In this document: one piece after another, positions 41,233-49,580 of the stretch | How positions within the stretch are numbered: position 1 is the first letter of the stretch | How the letters are laid out: each line of letters starts with the position of its first letter | Source of the DNA: Amycolatopsis vastitatis | GTDB lineage: Bacteria > Actinomycetota > Actinomycetes > Mycobacteriales > Pseudonocardiaceae | Reading direction: 5' to 3' | Assembly: GCF_002234595.1 (NCBI RefSeq) | Contig: NZ_NMUL01000039.1 | Span: 124,001-188,000, forward strand | DNA length: 64,000 nt | Notes under the pieces: generated by a model | Seen by the model: only the letters and a program-made list of their open reading frames with translations | The model's database searches: none | What the model was told of the DNA's origin: nothing | Position numbers and translations under genes: made by a program

Positions 41233-42639
41233 TCACCCGCGCAGGAGGTCGGCGACGGCGGCGATCGCGGGCTCGATCGTGTGCTGCGGGGTGTCGCCGA
41301 AGCCGAGGACGAGCCGTGGCGGCCTCGGCCCCGGAGCGTGGTGCAGCGGGGCGAGGCCGTAGAGCCCGACGCCCCGCTGCCGGGCCTGCTCGATCACCCG
41401 CGCCTCGTCCGTCCCGGGCGGCAGGTGCAGGATCGCGTGGAAGCCGGCCGCGAGCCCGGTGACGCGGAGACCGGGGGCGTGCGCGGCCAGCGCGTCGACG
41501 AGCGTCCGGCGCCGGGCGGCGTATTCGGCGCGGGCGCGGCGCAGGTGCCGGTCGTAGCGCCCGGATTCGATGAGCAGGGCCAGTGCCAGCTGGTCGAGGC
41601 CCGGGCTCCCGCGGTCGCTGACGAGCTTGTCCCGCGCCACCGCGGGAAGCAGCCGTCCGGGGGCGACCAGCCAGCCCAGCCGCAGGGCGGGCGCGAGCGA
41701 CTTGCTGACCGTGCCGAGCGAGACGACGTGATCGGGGTCGAGGCCCTGCAGCGAGCCGACCGGGTCGCGGTCGTACCGGAACTCGGCGTCGTAGTCGTCC
41801 TCGATGACGACGCCGTCGCGCCGTCGCGCCCACGCGAGCAGTTCCTGACGGCGGTGCCCGGCGAGCACCACGCCGGTCGGCCACTGGTGCGCCGGGGTCA
41901 CGAGCACGGCGCGGGCCCCGCAGTCGTCGAGCGCGCCGACGTCCAGGCCGTCCTCGTCGACCGGGACCGGCACCACGGTCAGGCCCGCGGCGTTCGCCTG
42001 CCCGGCCGTCGAGCGGACGGCGCCGGGGTCCTCGAAGGCCAGGGTGCCGATGCCGCCCGCGGCGAGCGCCCGCAGCACCAATCCGAGAGCTTGCGCCATT
42101 CCGGTGCAGACGACGACCTGCTCGGCCGTGGCCGCGACCGCCCGCACCCGCCGCAGGTAGGCCGCCAGCACCTCGCGCAGCTGCCGGTCGCCTGCCGGGT
42201 CGCCGTAGTCGAACGCGGTGTTGGGCGCGGTGCGGCAGACCTCGCGGACGGCCCACGCCCAGTCCTCGCGCGGGGCCAGGCGGAGGTCGGGGACGCCGTG
42301 GCGGAAGTCGGCGAGCGCGGGCCGCGGCGGGGCCTGGGTGCCGGCCCGGGGTGGCGCGGCCCGGCGGGCGACCGCGGCCACGCGCGTGGCCGATCCCGGA
42401 CGGCTCGTCAGGTATCCCTCGGCCTGCAGCTGGGCGTAGCAGTCCTGCACCAGGCCACGGGACAGGCCGAGAGCGCGGGCCAGCTCACGCGACGACGGCA
42501 GCCGCTCGCCGCCGGCCAGGCGGCCGCCGCAGATCGCGTCGCGCAGCTGCTCCTCGAGCTGCGCGCGGAGCCCGGCGCCGCTCTCGCGGTCGATCGTGAA
42601 CAGCAGCTCCGGACCCGAACCGGCCCACTCCACAGCCAT
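41233..42639 (-). CDS. MocR/PdxR-like regulator (GntR HTH plus aminotransferase domain)
   Basis: This 468-residue protein has a GntR winged helix (GGERLPSSRELARALGLSRG, about residues 41-60) followed by a class-I aminotransferase domain with PLP Lys in VSLGTVSKSLAPALRLGW. MocR proteins sense PLP or amino-acid-derived effectors. It diverges from an MFS gene at 42687, and an inverted repeat GAACTGG/CCAGTTC (42641-42668) lies between, so it probably regulates that transporter and itself. Confidence 0.9.
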   Translation of the reverse strand: MAVEWAGSGPELLFTIDRESGAGLRAQLEEQLRDAICGGRLAGGERLPSSRELARALGLSRGLVQDCYAQLQAEGYLTSRPGSATRVAAVARRAAPPRAGTQAPPRPALADFRHGVPDLRLAPREDWAWAVREVCRTAPNTAFDYGDPAGDRQLREVLAAYLRRVRAVAATAEQVVVCTGMAQALGLVLRALAAGGIGTLAFEDPGAVRSTAGQANAAGLTVVPVPVDEDGLDVGALDDCGARAVLVTPAHQWPTGVVLAGHRRQELLAWARRRDGVVIEDDYDAEFRYDRDPVGSLQGLDPDHVVSLGTVSKSLAPALRLGWLVAPGRLLPAVARDKLVSDRGSPGLDQLALALLIESGRYDRHLRRARAEYAARRRTLVDALAAHAPGLRVTGLAAGFHAILHLPPGTDEARVIEQARQRGVGLYGLAPLHHAPGPRPPRLVLGFGDTPQHTIEPAIAAVADLLRG

Positions 42640-42640
42640 G

Positions 42641-42668
42641 GAACTGGACCTTACCGGTGACCCAGTTC
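42641..42668. promoter_or_regulatory. Probable MocR operator
   Basis: GAACTGG at 42641-42647 and CCAGTTC at 42662-42668 are an exact inverted repeat spaced by 14 bases, in the 47-base gap between divergent MocR and MFS starts. The position suggests regulator binding. Confidence 0.5.
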
Positions 42669-42686
42669 GCTTCTAGCGTTCTTGGC

Positions 42687-43841
42687 ATGACCGTTGACCT
42701 GCAAGTCCGCCCTCGGCTGGTGTCCCGCGCCCTGGCGGTGCGTTTCGTTTCGATCGTCGGCTCGTCGATCGGCTTCTACCTGCCGCTTTCGGTGGTGCCG
42801 TTGTTCGCGAAGCAGGCGGGCTCGGACACCGGCGCCGGGCTGGCGACGGTCGCGTTGCTGCTGGCCACCGTGGCCGCCGAGCTGGTGACGCCGAGGCTCG
42901 TCGCCCGGGTCGGCTACCGGTGGGCGCTGGCCGCCGGGCTGTTCCTGCTCGGCGCGCCGGCGCTGGTCCTGCCCTTCAGCGCCGGCCTCGGCGTGATCGT
43001 CGCGGTCAACGTGGTGCGCGGCATCGGGTTCGCGATCGCCGTCGTGGCCGGTGGCGCGGTCACCGCCCTGCTCATCCCGGCCGGGCGGCGGGGTGAGGGC
43101 CTCGCGCTCGTCGGGATCGTCGGCGGGGTTCCCGGCCTGCTCGCGTTGCCTGCCGGGGTGTGGGCGGCGGCGCACTGGGGCTACACCCCCGTGTTCGTGG
43201 TGACGGCCGTGGCCACGCTGCTGGCGCTGGTGTCCGTGCCCGGCCTGCCGCGGCACGGCGCGACGCCGCGGGAGGACGAGGGGCACGGGGTGTTCGCCGG
43301 CCTGCGCAACCCGGTGCTGACCCGGCCCGCGAGCCTCTTCGCCGTGCCGGCGGCCGCGGTCGGCGTCCTGGTCACCTTCCTGCCGCTCGCCGCCTCGGAC
43401 CAGCCGGCCTGGGTCGCCGCGAGCGCGTTGCTCGCGCAGCCCGCGGCGGCCACCGTGACCCGCTGGATCGCCGGGCGGCTCGGCGACCGCCACGGCCCGG
43501 CCCGGCTGCTGGTCCCCGGGCTGGTGGCGGCCGCCGCGGGGATGGCGGCCATCGCGTGGACCGGCACGCCGGCCGCGGTGATCGGCGGGGCGCTCGTGTT
43601 CGGCGCCGGGTTCGGCGTCCTGCAGAACGCGACGCTGACGCTCATGTACGCCCGGGTGCCCGCCGGCGGCGAAAGCGCGGTGAGCGCGATCTGGAACGCG
43701 GCCTACGACCTCGGCATGGCGGCCGGCGCGCTCGGCGCCGGGCTGCTCATCGGCTCGGCCGGGTACCCCGCGACCTTCGCCCTCACCGCGGTGGTGATCC
43801 TCCCGGCGCTGCTGGTGGCCCGGCGCGACCGGCGTCCCTGA
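42687..43841 (+). CDS. MFS transporter divergent from MocR
   Basis: This 384-residue, 12-helix major-facilitator protein begins LVSRALAVRFVSIVGSSIGF and includes a motif-A-like LVARVGYRWALAAGLFLLG and later WIAGRLGDRHGPARLLVPGL. It is most like sugar/drug efflux MFS proteins of actinobacteria. Control by the divergent MocR regulator is likely. The transported compound is unknown. Confidence 0.87.
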   Translation: MTVDLQVRPRLVSRALAVRFVSIVGSSIGFYLPLSVVPLFAKQAGSDTGAGLATVALLLATVAAELVTPRLVARVGYRWALAAGLFLLGAPALVLPFSAGLGVIVAVNVVRGIGFAIAVVAGGAVTALLIPAGRRGEGLALVGIVGGVPGLLALPAGVWAAAHWGYTPVFVVTAVATLLALVSVPGLPRHGATPREDEGHGVFAGLRNPVLTRPASLFAVPAAAVGVLVTFLPLAASDQPAWVAASALLAQPAAATVTRWIAGRLGDRHGPARLLVPGLVAAAAGMAAIAWTGTPAAVIGGALVFGAGFGVLQNATLTLMYARVPAGGESAVSAIWNAAYDLGMAAGALGAGLLIGSAGYPATFALTAVVILPALLVARRDRRP

Positions 43842-43865
43842 AGGGGTTACGGCACACTGAAATGC

Positions 43866-44660
43866 GTGCCCGAACTCCCCGAGGTCGAACTCGCCCGCCA
43901 GGTCCTCACCGGTGCGCTGGGCCGGAAGATCCGGGACGTCGACGACCACGACGACTGGGTCTGCCGTCCGCACGCGCCCGGGGACATCGCCGCCGCCTTG
44001 CGAGGCGGCCGGCTCACCGCGGCGCACCGGCGGGGCAAAACCCTCTGGTGCGAAACGGAAGGCGGGGACGGGCAGCCCGGCCCCCACCTCGGCCTGCACC
44101 TCGGGATGGCCGGGCAGCTGCGGTTCGCGGGCGAGAGCGGGCCGCCGAGGCGGCTGCGCGACCGCGAAGAGAAACCCGAGTGGTTCCGGTTCGGGATCAC
44201 TTTCGCCGACGGCGAACAGCTGCGCCTCTTCGACACCCGGCGGCTGTCCCGGGTGCGGCTCGACCCCGACCTCGACGCGCTCGGCCCCGACGCCGGGGAG
44301 ATCTCACGCCGCGAGTTCCGCGACCGCGTCGGCCGCGGGCGGGCGCCGGTGAAGGCGCGGCTGCTGGACCAGTCCGTGGTCGCCGGGATCGGCAACCTGC
44401 TGGCCGACGAAACCCTCTGGCAGGCGGCGCTGAGCCCGGCCCGTCCGGTGAACGAACTGGCCGGCGACGACCTCGCGAACCTGCACAAGGCGCTGCGGAA
44501 GTCGTTGCGCGCGGCGATCGAGCACGGCGGTGTCCACACCGGCGAGATCATCGGCCACCGCCGGGCGGGCGACCACTGCCCGCGGTGCGGCGCCGAAATG
44601 ACGCACGGCACGGTCGGCGGCCGGTCGACCTGGTGGTGTTCGAAGGAGCAGTCCGGCTAA
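43866..44660 (+). CDS. Fpg/Nei-family DNA glycosylase
   Basis: This 264-residue base-excision repair enzyme begins PELPEVE after the start, so Pro2 and Glu3 are the catalytic pair. The central H2TH region reads ARLLDQSVVAGIGNLLADET. The C-terminal zinc-finger region has CPRCGAEMTHGTVGGRS then TWWCSKEQ; the fourth Cys usual for this finger is not present. It removes oxidised bases and nicks the abasic site. GTG start. Its stop overlaps that of the convergent DinB-like gene. Confidence 0.9.
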   Translation: MPELPEVELARQVLTGALGRKIRDVDDHDDWVCRPHAPGDIAAALRGGRLTAAHRRGKTLWCETEGGDGQPGPHLGLHLGMAGQLRFAGESGPPRRLRDREEKPEWFRFGITFADGEQLRLFDTRRLSRVRLDPDLDALGPDAGEISRREFRDRVGRGRAPVKARLLDQSVVAGIGNLLADETLWQAALSPARPVNELAGDDLANLHKALRKSLRAAIEHGGVHTGEIIGHRRAGDHCPRCGAEMTHGTVGGRSTWWCSKEQSG

Positions 44661-45139
44661 CGCGGTCCCAGGCCGGTGCGGCCGTCGATCAGCTCCCGCA
44701 CCACGTCCAGGTGGCCGGCGTGCCGGGCCGTCTCCTCGATCACGTGCAGCACCACCCCGCGCAGATCGGCGATCTCGTCGGCGAGCGGGCCGGGGTGGCG
44801 GCCCCGCGGCGGCGCGGACAGCGGTGTCGCCGCGAAGATCTCGTCGGACCGGCGGCACTGTTCGCGGTAGAACGCGAAGACGGCCTCCGGACGCCGCGGC
44901 GTGACCAGCAGCCCGGGCTCGTCCCGCCAGGCCAGGGGATCCGCGGTGCCGGTGACGACCTCCTGGAACCAGTGCCGTTCGGCGTGCCCGAGGTGCTCCA
45001 CCATGCCCAGCGGGGTCCAGCCGGACGGCAGGACCGGAGTCGTCAGCGCCTCGTCCCCCAGGCCGTCGAGGATCGCCAGGACGCTCTCGCGCTGCGCCCG
45101 CAGGAACATCCGCAACGTGCTTTTCTCGGCGTCGGCCAC
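44657..45139 (-). CDS. DinB/DUF664-family protein
   Basis: This 160-residue four-helix protein shows the DinB pattern: TLRMFLRAQRESVLAILDGL, PSGWTPLGMVEHLGHAERHW and VLHVIEETARHAGHLDVVRE, where the His residues are the usual metal ligands. Family members bind divalent metals and include thiol-dependent transferases. No substrate is evident. GTG 45139 fits the family N-terminus. It is divergent from the PIG-L gene. Confidence 0.85.
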   Translation of the reverse strand: MADAEKSTLRMFLRAQRESVLAILDGLGDEALTTPVLPSGWTPLGMVEHLGHAERHWFQEVVTGTADPLAWRDEPGLLVTPRRPEAVFAFYREQCRRSDEIFAATPLSAPPRGRHPGPLADEIADLRGVVLHVIEETARHAGHLDVVRELIDGRTGLGPR

Positions 45140-45214
45140 GATCGCGCACCCTAGCGGGCAGGACCGCACACCGGCAGGCGGTTTTTGTCGGTGCCTGCCG
45201 GTAGCGTCGGAGAC

Positions 45215-46009
45215 ATGGCAACACTGGTCACCTTCCACGCCCACCCGGACGACGAATGTCTCCGCACCGCGGGCGTCATGCGCAAAGCCGTCGAGGACGG
45301 GCACCGGGTCGTGCTCGTCGTCGCCACCAAGGGCGAGGCCGGCGAAGTGCCTGAAGGCTTCCTCGCCGAAGGCGAAAAACTGGAGGACAGGCGCGTCCAG
45401 GAGTCGTACGCGGCCGCGGAGATCCTCGGCGTCGAGCGCGTCGAGTTCCTCGGCTACCGCGACTCCGGGATGATGGGCGAGCCGACGAACGACGACCCGG
45501 CCTGCTTCTGGCGCGCCGACGTCGAAAAGGCCGCCGAGCAGCTCGCGGCGATCCTGCGCGAAGAGTCGGCCGACGTGCTGACGGTCTACGACGACAACGG
45601 CGACTACGGCCACCCGGACCACATCCAGGTGCACCGCGTCGGCGTCCGCGCCGCCGAGCTGGCCGGCACCGCCCGCGTCTTCCAGGCCACCTTCAACCGC
45701 GAGTTCATGCAGCGCGGCTTCGAAGCGGCCGTCGAGCAGGGCCTGATGCCGCCCGAGGCCGCGCCGAAACCGCCGGAGAACGTCGAGTTCGGCAAACCCG
45801 AAGCGGAGATCACCGCGGCGGTCGACGTGTCGAAGTACGCGCCGGTCAAGCGCGCGGCGATGCGGGCCCACCCGAGCCAGATCAGCGAGGACATGTTCAT
45901 GCTGGCCATGCCGGACGACGCGTTCACCTTCGCCTTCGGCACGGAGTGGTTCATCCGCACGGGCCAGGGCCCGGGCATCACGGAAACCGACCTGATGGCC
46001 GGCCTCTGA
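45215..46009 (+). CDS. PIG-L-family deacetylase
   Basis: This 264-residue zinc-dependent deacetylase has AHPDDE at residues 9-14 and GHPDHIQVHRVGV later, the metal-binding motifs of the PIG-L/LmbE/MshB family. These remove acetyl groups from N-acetylglucosaminyl compounds, as in mycothiol and bacillithiol biosynthesis. The C-terminal part (KRAAMRAHPSQISEDMFMLA) is typical of mycothiol S-conjugate amidase-like members, so detoxification is an alternative to biosynthesis. Confidence 0.86.
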   Translation: MATLVTFHAHPDDECLRTAGVMRKAVEDGHRVVLVVATKGEAGEVPEGFLAEGEKLEDRRVQESYAAAEILGVERVEFLGYRDSGMMGEPTNDDPACFWRADVEKAAEQLAAILREESADVLTVYDDNGDYGHPDHIQVHRVGVRAAELAGTARVFQATFNREFMQRGFEAAVEQGLMPPEAAPKPPENVEFGKPEAEITAAVDVSKYAPVKRAAMRAHPSQISEDMFMLAMPDDAFTFAFGTEWFIRTGQGPGITETDLMAGL

Positions 46010-46050
46010 CGCAAACCCGGCCAACCTCGTGTCGACCCGCCAATCACGAG

Positions 46051-46088
46051 TGATGCCCCTCTAATCACGCGAGATCGGAGGGGCATCA
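46051..46088. terminator. Hairpin terminator between PIG-L and RidA genes
   Basis: TGATGCCCCTC (46051-46061) and GAGGGGCATCA (46078-46088) pair exactly around a 16-base loop. The right arm includes the RidA stop codon. Both genes converge here. Confidence 0.65.
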
Positions 46089-46484
46089 GGCGAGCGCGGC
46101 CGTCACGTCCAGCTCGACCAGCTGTCCCGTGTACCCCAGCTGCGCCACTCCCAGCAACGTGCTCGCCGTGGTGAAGGCCGCTCCGATCTCCGACTCCACC
46201 AGGCGGTCCCACACCGCCGAGAGCGTCGGACGTGAGTCCGTCACCACGTAGATCACCGTGCGGACCACGTCGGACGGCGAAGCGCCCGCGAAGGCCAGCG
46301 CGGCCGCCGTGTTGGCGACGACCTGGTCGGTCTGGGCGAGCACGTCGCCGTCGACGACCGAGCCGTCCTCGGTGAGCGGGCACTGGCCCGCCAGGTACAG
46401 CGTGCGGCCCGGCGAGGCCACCGTCACGTGGTGATACCCCGGTGTCGTGTGCAGACCGGGCGGGTTCTGCCGTTCAATGGTCAC
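46086..46484 (-). CDS. RidA-family (YjgF/UK114) protein
   Basis: This 132-residue RidA-like enamine/imine deaminase has the strand RTLYLAGQCPLTEDGSVV and DQVVANTAAALAFAGASPSD, with a C-terminus AQLGYTGQLVELDVTA; the catalytic Arg of true RidA (usually R-x-x-V) lies at VVRTVIYVVTDSRP. It protects PLP enzymes from reactive 2-aminoacrylate in known members. GTG start. It is divergent from mtnA. Confidence 0.85.
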   Translation of the reverse strand: MTIERQNPPGLHTTPGYHHVTVASPGRTLYLAGQCPLTEDGSVVDGDVLAQTDQVVANTAAALAFAGASPSDVVRTVIYVVTDSRPTLSAVWDRLVESEIGAAFTTASTLLGVAQLGYTGQLVELDVTAALA

Positions 46485-46532
46485 GGCTCCATCCTCACCG
46501 GCCGGGCAAGCGAAAATCCCCAGGGAGGGCAC

Positions 46533-47498
46533 GTGCGCAGGACCATCGACTGGGCGGACGGCGCGATCGTCATCATCGACCAGACCGCGCTGCCCGCCGA
46601 GTTCCGGCTGCTCGAACTCCGCACCGTCGACGAGCTGGTCGACGCCATCAAGCGGCTCGCCGTCCGGGGCGCGCCCGCGCTCGGGGCCGCCGGTGCCCTC
46701 GGCGTCGCGCTCGCCGCCCGCCGAGGCGGGGACGTCCGGAGCGAGGCCGACGTGATCGCCAACGCCCGGCCGACCGCCGTCAACCTCGCCTGGGGTGTCG
46801 GACGCGCGCTCGCGAAGCTCGGCGAAGGCGCGGACGCCGTCCTCGCCGAAGCGCTGGCCCTGCTCACCGAGGACGAAGAACTCAACAAGACCGCGTCGAA
46901 GCACGCCGCCGAGCTCGTGCTGGCCGAGTGCCCGCGCCGGCCGCTGCGGCTGCTCAGCCACTGCAACGCCGGGCAGCTGGCGACCGTCGGCTGGGGCAGC
47001 GCGCTCGGCGTCGTCTGGCACCTGCACGAACGCGGTCTCGTCGAAGAAGTGCTCGTCGACGAGACCCGGCCGCTCCTGCAGGGTGCCCGGCTGACGGCGT
47101 GGGAGCTCGCGCAGGCGGACGTCCCCTACCGCGTGCAGCCCGACGGCGCCGCCGCCGCGGCGATGGCGCGCGGGCTGGTCGACTGCGTCCTCGTCGGCGC
47201 CGACCGGATCGCCGCGAACGGCGACGTCGCCAACAAGATCGGCACCTACGGCCTGGCCATCGCGGCCCGGTACCACGGCGTGCCGTTCGTCGTGGTCGCC
47301 CCTTCGTCCACAGTGGACACCAAGCTCGCGGACGGCACGCGGATCGCCATCGAGGAACGCGACGCCCGCGAGCTCACCGAGTACGCCGGGGTCCCGGTCA
47401 CGCCGCCGGACGCGGGAGTCTTCAACCCCGCGTTCGACGTCACGCCGTACGAACTGCTCACGGCCGTGGTCACCGAACACGGCCGCTTCACACCTTAA
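46533..47498 (+). CDS. mtnA: S-methyl-5-thioribose-1-phosphate isomerase
   Basis: This 321-residue aldose-ketose isomerase of methionine salvage converts methylthioribose-1-phosphate to the ribulose form. Signatures include IKRLAVRGAPALGAAGALGV, the Cys region LLSHCNAGQLATVGWG, and CVLVGADRIAANGDVANKIG with its catalytic Asp. The C-terminus FNPAFDVTPYELLTAVVTEH is standard. GTG 46533 follows GGGAGG. It converges on the ferredoxin gene, with four overlapping bases. Confidence 0.92.
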   Translation: MRRTIDWADGAIVIIDQTALPAEFRLLELRTVDELVDAIKRLAVRGAPALGAAGALGVALAARRGGDVRSEADVIANARPTAVNLAWGVGRALAKLGEGADAVLAEALALLTEDEELNKTASKHAAELVLAECPRRPLRLLSHCNAGQLATVGWGSALGVVWHLHERGLVEEVLVDETRPLLQGARLTAWELAQADVPYRVQPDGAAAAAMARGLVDCVLVGADRIAANGDVANKIGTYGLAIAARYHGVPFVVVAPSSTVDTKLADGTRIAIEERDARELTEYAGVPVTPPDAGVFNPAFDVTPYELLTAVVTEHGRFTP

Positions 47499-47710
47499 GG
47501 ACGCGGGCCGATCTCGCGGCCGCCGTCGGTCACGGTGATCGCCATCGCCGGGCACGAATCGGCCGCGTCGAGCACGGTTTCATCGGCGTCGACCGACGAC
47601 GTCACCGGGTGCGCGACCGCGCCGTCCAGCGCGAACACCTCCGGCAGCAGCGCGGCGCACATCCCCGAACCGATGCAGGTGTGCTCGTCGATCTCCACGT
47701 GCCAGCTCAT
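47495..47710 (-). CDS. 3Fe-4S ferredoxin for the adjacent P450
   Basis: This 71-residue ferredoxin has the three-Cys pattern CIGSGMC and later DSCPAM, fitting one 3Fe-4S cluster. It follows P450 47713-48894 on the same strand with two bases between, so it is the electron donor partner. ATG 47710 was chosen; alternatives ATG 47719 and GTG 47716 overlap the P450 stop. Confidence 0.88.
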   Translation of the reverse strand: MSWHVEIDEHTCIGSGMCAALLPEVFALDGAVAHPVTSSVDADETVLDAADSCPAMAITVTDGGREIGPRP

Positions 47711-47712
47711 CG

Positions 47713-48894
47713 TCACCATCCGATCGGCATCGACCGCGGTCCGCGGACGATCATCTGTGTCTTCCACACGATATCGCCCGCCAGGTGCAGCTCCGGCATT
47801 TCGGTGACCAAGGCGCGCAGCGCCTCCTGCAGCTCCAGCCGGGCGAGCGGTGCACCCAGGCAGTGGTGGACGCCGTGGCCGAAGCCGAGGTGGTGGATGT
47901 CCCCGCGGTCGAAGCTCAGTTTGTCCGCGTCGTCGAACTGCAGCCCGTCGCGGTTGGCCGCGCCGACGGCGACCAGCACCGGCTCACCCGCCCGCACGAG
48001 CACGTCGCCGACCTGGACGTCTTCGGTGGCGTAGCGGGGGAACGCGGCGCCGGCACCCAGCGGCACGAACCGCATCAGCTCCTCGACCGCCACCGGGACC
48101 AGGTCCGGGTCGGCGCACAGCCGCTCCCACTGCTCGTGCTGGTCCTGCAGCGCGTAGACGAAGTTCGGGATCTGGCTCGCGGTGGTCTCGTGCCCGGCGA
48201 CGAGGATGCCGACGCACAGGTCGACCAGTTCCAGCTCGGTGAGCCGGTCGCGGACGTCGCGGGCTTCGATCAGCGCCGTCATCAGGTCGTCCTGGGGCCG
48301 CGTGCGGTGGTCGGCGATCAGGCCGCGCATGTAGTCACGCAGTTCTTCGCGGTTGCGCTCGAACTCCTCCGGTGTCAGCCCGCTCGTGGACAGCGCCGCG
48401 TCGCTCCAGGCGCGGAACTTCGGCCGGTCGGCGACCGGGACGCCGAGCAGCTCGCAGATCACCGCGACCGGGATGGGCAGCGCGTAGCCGTCGACGAGGT
48501 CGGCGGGCGGCCCGGCCGCCTTCATCTCCGCGATCAGCTCCGCCGCGAGGGCGGCGACGCGCGGCCGGATCAGCTCGACTCGCCGCATGGTGAACGCCTT
48601 CGCGACCAGCGTCCGCAGCCGCGTGTGGTCCGGCGGGTCCATCTGCAGCATGCCGCCGTCCTGCACGGCGGGCGAGAGGCGCGGCGCGTCCTTTTCCTTC
48701 TCCATCGCCCGCGAGAACCGGCGGTCGCCCAGCACCAGCCGCGCGTCGGCGTAGCGGGTGGCGAGCCACGCCGGCTCGCCGTAGAGCATCTTCACCCGGA
48801 CCATGCCTTCGGCATCGCGGGCGGCCGCGTAGGCCTCGTCGAGGTCGAGCCCCGCCTCCTCGTTGAAGGGGTACGCGAGTGCTTCGGCAGTCAT
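47713..48894 (-). CDS. Cytochrome P450 (first pair)
   Basis: This 393-residue P450 has the I-helix LVAGHETTASQI and heme-binding LGFGHGVHHCLGAPLARLEL. The typical actinobacterial soluble class starts MTAEALAYPFNEEAGLDLDE. It is followed by a ferredoxin. The operator-like palindrome TTGTAAGC/GCTTACAA (48918-48937) is just upstream. The substrate cannot be inferred; no biosynthetic cluster surrounds it. Confidence 0.9.
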   Translation of the reverse strand: MTAEALAYPFNEEAGLDLDEAYAAARDAEGMVRVKMLYGEPAWLATRYADARLVLGDRRFSRAMEKEKDAPRLSPAVQDGGMLQMDPPDHTRLRTLVAKAFTMRRVELIRPRVAALAAELIAEMKAAGPPADLVDGYALPIPVAVICELLGVPVADRPKFRAWSDAALSTSGLTPEEFERNREELRDYMRGLIADHRTRPQDDLMTALIEARDVRDRLTELELVDLCVGILVAGHETTASQIPNFVYALQDQHEQWERLCADPDLVPVAVEELMRFVPLGAGAAFPRYATEDVQVGDVLVRAGEPVLVAVGAANRDGLQFDDADKLSFDRGDIHHLGFGHGVHHCLGAPLARLELQEALRALVTEMPELHLAGDIVWKTQMIVRGPRSMPIGW

Positions 48895-48917
48895 GTGGAA
48901 CCCCCGTGCTCCAAGAT

Positions 48918-48937
48918 TTGTAAGCATCCGCTTACAA
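48918..48937. promoter_or_regulatory. TetR-type operator ahead of the first P450
   Basis: TTGTAAGC (48918-48925) and GCTTACAA (48930-48937) are an exact 8-base inverted repeat around ATCC. This fits a TetR-family site. A TetR gene lies nearby at 51031-51594, but a link is not proven. It is 24 bases from the P450 start. Confidence 0.62.
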
Positions 48938-49050
48938 CGCTACACAGCGATCATGCTCACGTCGAGCGGCGTCTCGCGCACCCAAGGTCACCGTCGTAGC
49001 GGAAAGTTTCCGTCCGGATGTCACGGTGAGCCATTGCCTTGTCACGAAGA

Positions 49051-49071
49051 CCTAGGTTACGGTGACCTAGG
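49051..49071. promoter_or_regulatory. Probable PadR operator overlapping the padR start
   Basis: CCTAGGT (49051-49057) and ACCTAGG (49065-49071) are an inverted repeat with a 7-base spacer. The last base is the first base of the PadR GTG codon, so bound PadR would block initiation. The start has no clear RBS, consistent with a leaderless transcript. Confidence 0.6.
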
Positions 49072-49580
49072 TGTGGATCGAGATCCTCTTGCTGTCGAAG
49101 CTGGCCGCGGCGCCGATGCACGGTTACGAACTGCGCAAGGCCGTGGAGGCGTCGACCGGCCACACCTTGTCGAACAACTCGCTCTACCCCACGCTGCGGC
49201 GCTTCGTCGACGCGGGCGCGGTGAGCCGCAGCGCGGAGGAGCAGGAGGCCAAACCGCCGCGGCACGTCTACACGATCACCGACGTCGGGCGGGAGCTGCT
49301 GCACGACATGCTCGCCGACTTCCCGGCCGACCTGGCGCTCAACGAGCCCGAGTTCCTGGCCCGCGTCGGGAACTTCGCCTGGCTGCGCGAGGACGAACGG
49401 GCGCGCGTGCTCGGCACCCGCGAGCGGGCGCTGACCGCCGAGCACGCCCGGCTCACCGGGCTGGCCGCCGGCCAGGCCGATCCGTGGAGCCGGGCCGCGC
49501 TGCACCACGTGCTGGGGAAGTTCGACGCCGAGCTCCGCTGGCTCGCCGACCTGAAAACCGATCCGAGAGAAGGCGCATGA
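49071..49580 (+). CDS. PadR-family transcriptional regulator
   Basis: This 169-residue winged-helix regulator begins WIEILLLSKLAAAPMHGYEL and has NNSLYPTLRRFVDAGAVSRS followed by the wing PPRHVYTITDVGRELL, standard for PadR. The C-terminal helices dimerise. Its stop overlaps the P450 start (49577-49580), so it leads the P450/ferredoxin operon. The palindrome at 49051-49071 implies autoregulation. Confidence 0.9.
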   Translation: MWIEILLLSKLAAAPMHGYELRKAVEASTGHTLSNNSLYPTLRRFVDAGAVSRSAEEQEAKPPRHVYTITDVGRELLHDMLADFPADLALNEPEFLARVGNFAWLREDERARVLGTRERALTAEHARLTGLAAGQADPWSRAALHHVLGKFDAELRWLADLKTDPREGA